64,000 bases of DNA, from assembly GCF_033807715.1 (NCBI RefSeq), contig NC_084599.1, forward strand, positions 27,502,125 to 27,566,124, read 5' to 3'. Source of the DNA: Cololabis saira. Taxonomy: Eukaryota > Chordata > Actinopteri > Beloniformes > Belonidae. Shown piece by piece: positions 1-64,000 of this stretch. Numbering within the stretch: the stretch's first letter is position 1; every line of letters begins with the position of its first letter. The notes below the pieces were generated by a model, which saw only the letters and a program-made list of their open reading frames with translations, made no database searches and was not told where the DNA came from. The position numbers and the translations under genes were made by a program.

Positions 1-1284
1 TTATCCCCGTTACAAATAGCGATAGAGATCCCATCACTGTTGCAGGTTTTTAAAGAAGCAACAACACGTTATTGTACTGTGGCAGGGGGTGGGGCTGATG
101 ATCGCCCATGGAAAGATAAAGGATTAATTGAGAGTGAGAGCGAATACAATTCAAGGTCAGCAGATAAAGACTGCAGCACCCAGCAGCCGTGAGTTGAGTT
201 TATGAGATCATTTTTCAGATCTTAAACAAATATCTATACACACATTCTGTCTTGCTGTGTATGGCGACCGTCTGCTTTGTCTTCCTGTATCAGCGCATGC
301 ATCCTTTCTTTCTATAGCCCGAACTCAAATAAACACTTATTTGTCTTCTGCTTTTACAATTAAATCCCGTTGCTTCATGTAAGCGTCACAGTCTATTTCT
401 TTAAAAAAATACCATTAATAAAAGCTCAAGAGCAAAACACATGATTTGTACCAAGGTGATTCTGTTATTTGAGGATCAAGGAAGTTAATGAGACTTACTT
501 TTTGTACAACTGGAATCTTATTACCTGGATGGCGTCCATAAGCTGACAAAAAGCTGCAGTGTTAAAAAGTGAGCTTTGATTTTTATTCTGATTGAAAGAT
601 GTTAAAACCTTGGAGAGAAATGTCTTTATTAACTGCTGAACTGTTGTACTCGGTCTGTATCAGCCACCCAGGGCTTCATCGCTCCAACCTTCCTTTGTTT
701 GACTCTAAATGACATTTCCATGAGGAAAATGTGTAAAGATTTGCTGAATGCTGCATCTTCCCTTTCCTGAAATCCAATCCTCCTGGTTCCCCTAACTGGA
801 TGACAGTTAGTGCTTCTTGTCATATCTTTTTCGATCTCCTGTTTTACTCTCACTGTGGCTTCTCAGTAACAAGGCTGGTGCTTAAGAGCAATTATGAGTT
901 CTGCTCAAAGTCAAAATCGGAAAGTCTAATGATTGGAACTGACGATTAAGCTCAGACGAAGGCGAAATACAGATAAAGTGCAAAAAACATAAAAAAAGGG
1001 AGAGAAATTGGATTTGCCGCAAAAAAAAGAAAATAAAGTCTTCTGGGAAGATAAATCCGGTGGCTATAGAGCTCATTTGAAAGGCTTTCATGTGACATAA
1101 AAATACAGCTGTGCTGCTCGCATGATTCAGTCAGGATAAAGGAGAAAAACGTAATAGTTGTTCATAAATTGATCGAGTGTGCCTACATGCCTGTTCGCAT
1201 TTGACGTGGCCGCCGATCAGATGGTTTCAGAAATAAACTCAAGACAGTTTATCATTATAAAAGGTAATGATTCACTTCCTGTAC
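1..1284 (-). other. ptprs: ptprs intron, partial (after the last D1 exon)
   Basis: The intron begins with gtacag right after the D1 exon and runs off the left edge. D2 should follow, but I find no D2-type motif such as the second KNRL or HCSAG segment here. No repeat is recognised; open frames here are short and unlike any known protein. Confidence 0.85.
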
Positions 1285-61085
<59,801 letters not shown>

Positions 61086-64000
61086 CTGGGGAAAGACAAC
61101 AGCCGACAAAGACAAGAGGGGTCGGGGGGAAAAGACAGAGAACAAAAGAGGGAGAAAAAGAAAGCAGGGAGGAAATTATTAATCAATTTGACTGTGAATC
61201 TTCACAAAAGAGTCAGAGAGTCTTCTTACTTGTGGGCATCTTGAATTTCTCATGAACATTCAGTAAGAAAAAAGAAACACTGTTCTTTCCCTGCAACGTT
61301 CACACAGATTGGCATGACTAACTGAGCTGCACTCAAGCCTCAGCATTGCATTTACCAAAAGAGAGGGAGTTAAATAAATAAAAATGAACTGAATCAGTCA
61401 CACTGAATTTGCAGCTCACTGTTGGTGTTTGCATCCAAGAATCGAGATCTTTGACAAAGTACAAAATAATGATAAGAGTGAGGTTGAAATGTAATGGAGA
61501 TGAACTGCTGAAATGATGTGGCGCACTCGGGTGAAATTACAAATGATCTTTTGCTTAGAAGTAACCGGTGGAGATCCGGTGTGCTGAGAGGAGGACGAGC
61601 CATGAATCAGTCATTTCACTCATAAATGGCAGTTTTTGCGTGCATGAAAACAGCAGCAGCTCACACAACCCTCTGCAGTTCTAACTTCTCATGAGAATAA
61701 TGACACGTTACAGTTGACTGCAGCCGTAGAAGCGAGGTGAGGACTCGTGCATTCTCGTTGAGCTCCTTCATAAATGCATTAACATTCGATAGATTTCGCA
61801 CGTTCCACATCCACACTTCACCTGCTCCCACATTCCCCCGTCACCGTGCGCTTGTCATAATTTCATACGAACACCTTTGGGCTTCTGTTTCTCAAATACA
61901 CTATTTCTCTATCGCCTTTGTGGATTTTATCTCGCGTAGACGAGAGAACCTAAAAAGCTCGGGAGCAACAGGGGAAAGGAAGTGTGGGGACATAAAACAA
62001 AAAGAAAAGGGAGGTGAAACACCAGGCGTCAGATCATTCCTCATTAGAGTGCCGTTGACGGTGCTTCCTGATGATATCATTAGGGCTTCTGGCTGGCTCA
62101 GCAGACAGATTGCAGCTCGGGCCTCGCTGACAAACACAGCACCGCCGCTCGTTAACGTTTAGCCAGGAAGCATCAATATACCAGCAGCTGCCCTGGATGC
62201 TTTGTAATATACTTTAACCTTCTCCATTACATGTGCACGTCGGGTGAACAATGTTGTACAAGGCTACTATCCTGGAACATTGGTCAAATAACCGTTTCAA
62301 GTCTGCTGCAAATGAGACAATCGATCCTGGTTAATTATAAAGATTAGTCAAGCTTCCGCCGGTTCCATGGACAAATGGAAAAGAACATACTTTAGATCTT
62401 GGGTTGTGAAGAAATACATTTACCCTTTTTTTAGAAAAGAACAGACCTCAAGCTACAGCCGTCTCCCAGTTCCCTCCACAGCTCACATCATCCCTACTGC
62501 ACAGAGGGCTCTGTTCCCTGCACATATCTCATGAACCACACGAAAACGTCTACCTGCAGAGTGCAGGTGGTACAGTTTTCACTCTGGGTTTACGTGAGCT
62601 TCTGATTTGGATCTGTTTGATGTGCGCTTGGAGCAGCAAATACCAGCGTGGTGGCAGGTGGGTTGGAATGTGCTCAGTCGCCGAGACCACAAAGTAAGGA
62701 CTGTGTGAAGTTCAACTCCAGGTGGACGGCTCCAGAAAAATCTGCCAGCGGCTTGTCAGCGCCACTCCCTCCCATGAATTAGGTTTTTGCCTGCCAGATA
62801 TGGATGATCTCCAAATTCAAACTGCTCCCAACGCTTCTAAATATGAATCTCCAAATTATATTTAACAAATGTCATTTGAGTCATCAAAACCCAACTGTCA
62901 ATAGCAAATGAATACAAACAATGGCTGCTGTGAACTGTTCCTCTGGGTAATGGAGCCAGAGCAAGAAGGAAAGGGGGGGAAAAAAATGAGGCTTTGAGCA
63001 AATAGGGGGAGTTTCATTTTATTCCTCATCATCTTTGGTGGAGGAATCTCACCAGGTGGCATTATCTATATCTGCGAGCTCCTCCTGGCTTCATTACTAA
63101 TTCTAGTTATCATTTCAAAGTGACGCTGCGAGGAACACATGCAGAGTTCCTCCACTTTTAGAGTACAATTAGTTGGAGAAAAAGTTAGCCGACTTAAAAA
63201 AAAAAGTACACAGGAAAAGAAAGATGGATGAAAAAGAACAGGGCAGAAAACGAAGATGAGAGACTTAATGAAATGGTGAGCAGACAGTCTTTTTTGTTCC
63301 TTCTTTGTAGCATCTAATGAAAACAGTTTCTGAGAAGCAAACTCAAACAGGCCTTTCTTGAAGCCCCATATCTCCAGGAACAACATCAATATCTACACAC
63401 GAAACAAACTCTAGCCGTGCGCTTCTCCTCTACTGTTTTCTTTCCTCTCTCTCATTTTTTTTTTTTTTTTTTTTTTTAAACGTGAATGCTCTGTGTTTTG
63501 CATAATTGCACTCTGATTCCTCTGGCAGCCTGTGGCTCACCAGAGCGCATGTGGCCGGTGGCCTTTTTTCTTTTATCACAAAAAGAAGTAACACAAGGAA
63601 TGAAATAAAAGCTGTAAATTATCTTTCACGAACACAATGAAAAGCGGGAACCCAGTCTGTTCACATGCTGAGCGTTTACGGGGACATGTCTGTTGAGTCG
63701 CAGCAATTTCCAGCGTTGCTCAGGAAAAAAAAAAGAAAACAAAGCAAAAGTGTTTATCGAGTGAGTCCTACACGGGGCATGTTGGTATATCGTCCTTCTT
63801 TCCAGCTGTTAACTACTATCACAAACAAAAACGCTTCCTTCTACCACAGAAAGCTTTAGTGTGCTTGATTTAAGAGACAAAACATTAATAAAAAATACTT
63901 TTAATCCTGTTTTCCTCGCCGAGATGTGACATGGTATTAAAAACTATAGCTACAATATCAGCACAGTTTGTTTTAAAGCCAAATATATTTCTATATGTGT
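61086..64000 (-). other. ptprs: ptprs intron, partial (upstream of the Ig2 exon)
   Basis: 2915 nt running off the right edge. The mini-exon meA, which in mammals precedes the GALQIEN exon, is expected upstream, but I find no in-frame TPIR-type candidate with splice sites here. A T23 run lies at 63455-63477. No other gene. Confidence 0.75.
63455..63477. repeat. poly(T) tract, 23 nt
   Basis: Unbroken T run on the plus strand inside the upstream intron; poly(A) on the transcript sense. Confidence 0.9.

Noticed and set aside
61230..61250. Possible meA microexon with a strong gtaaga donor
   Set aside because: The stretch between the nearest AG and gtaaga is 19 nt, not a multiple of three, and does not encode a meA-like peptide.
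62553..62580. Short stretch flanked by ag and gtagac on the minus strand
   Set aside because: 28 nt long, would shift the frame, and shows no family similarity.

Overview
This window is vertebrate genomic DNA, almost certainly from a ray-finned (teleost) fish. It carries one gene on the minus strand, broken by many GT-AG introns full of short fish-type DNA transposons, (TA)n microsatellites and decayed Tc1 copies. I see no bacterial features, no second gene on either strand, and no structural RNA gene.

The gene is a type IIa (LAR-family) receptor protein tyrosine phosphatase. I assign it to ptprs (PTP-sigma) rather than ptprd or ptprf. The reasons are PTPRS-like sequence in the Ig2 end ([11 protein letters not shown]), the juxtamembrane exon (AKCLLNNAD, VEMRRINFQTPG), the pre-D1 exon (LKLSQEYE) and the end of D1 ([12 protein letters not shown]). 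I cannot say which fish duplicate (ptprsa or ptprsb) it is. Reading from right to left gives 5' to 3'. I place 24 coding exons between 61085 and 1285 with consensus splice sites. With every exon included they total 4403 nt and keep one open frame of 1467 codons. The 5' part (signal peptide, Ig1, most of Ig2) lies beyond the right edge and the D2 phosphatase domain lies beyond the left edge.

Layout in transcription order: end of Ig2 (60975-61085); 12-nt microexon meB (58594-58605); Ig3 (50968-51237); FN1-FN2 in one exon (49576-50151); FN3 (48729-49129, two exons); FN4 (39511-39831); FN5 in two exons with a 27-nt microexon between them (34563-37135); FN6-FN7 in one exon (28722-29315); FN8 and the pre-membrane region with a furin-type RRSRR site (24866-27691); transmembrane helix (24421-24584); 12-nt juxtamembrane microexon (22086-22097); juxtamembrane and wedge region (11479-21776); catalytic D1 domain (1285-8992), with the acid loop WPDHGVP and the Cys loop [10 protein letters not shown] split between two exons.

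The most informative content is the set of three tiny in-frame exons (12, 27 and 12 nt), each reconstructed from flanking splice sites, phase and family sequence. Together with the phase-1 symmetric FN4, FN5 and FN6-7 cassettes they give the gene a combinatorial code for ectodomain and juxtamembrane isoforms. The introns hold four CGAT-rich hAT-like elements (two with clear 8-bp target duplications), a GC-rich Harbinger-like element, a long-inverted-repeat element, three Tc1-like remnants, a truncated LINE ending about 25 nt from a splice donor, and a 34-nt C run (G run in the transcript).
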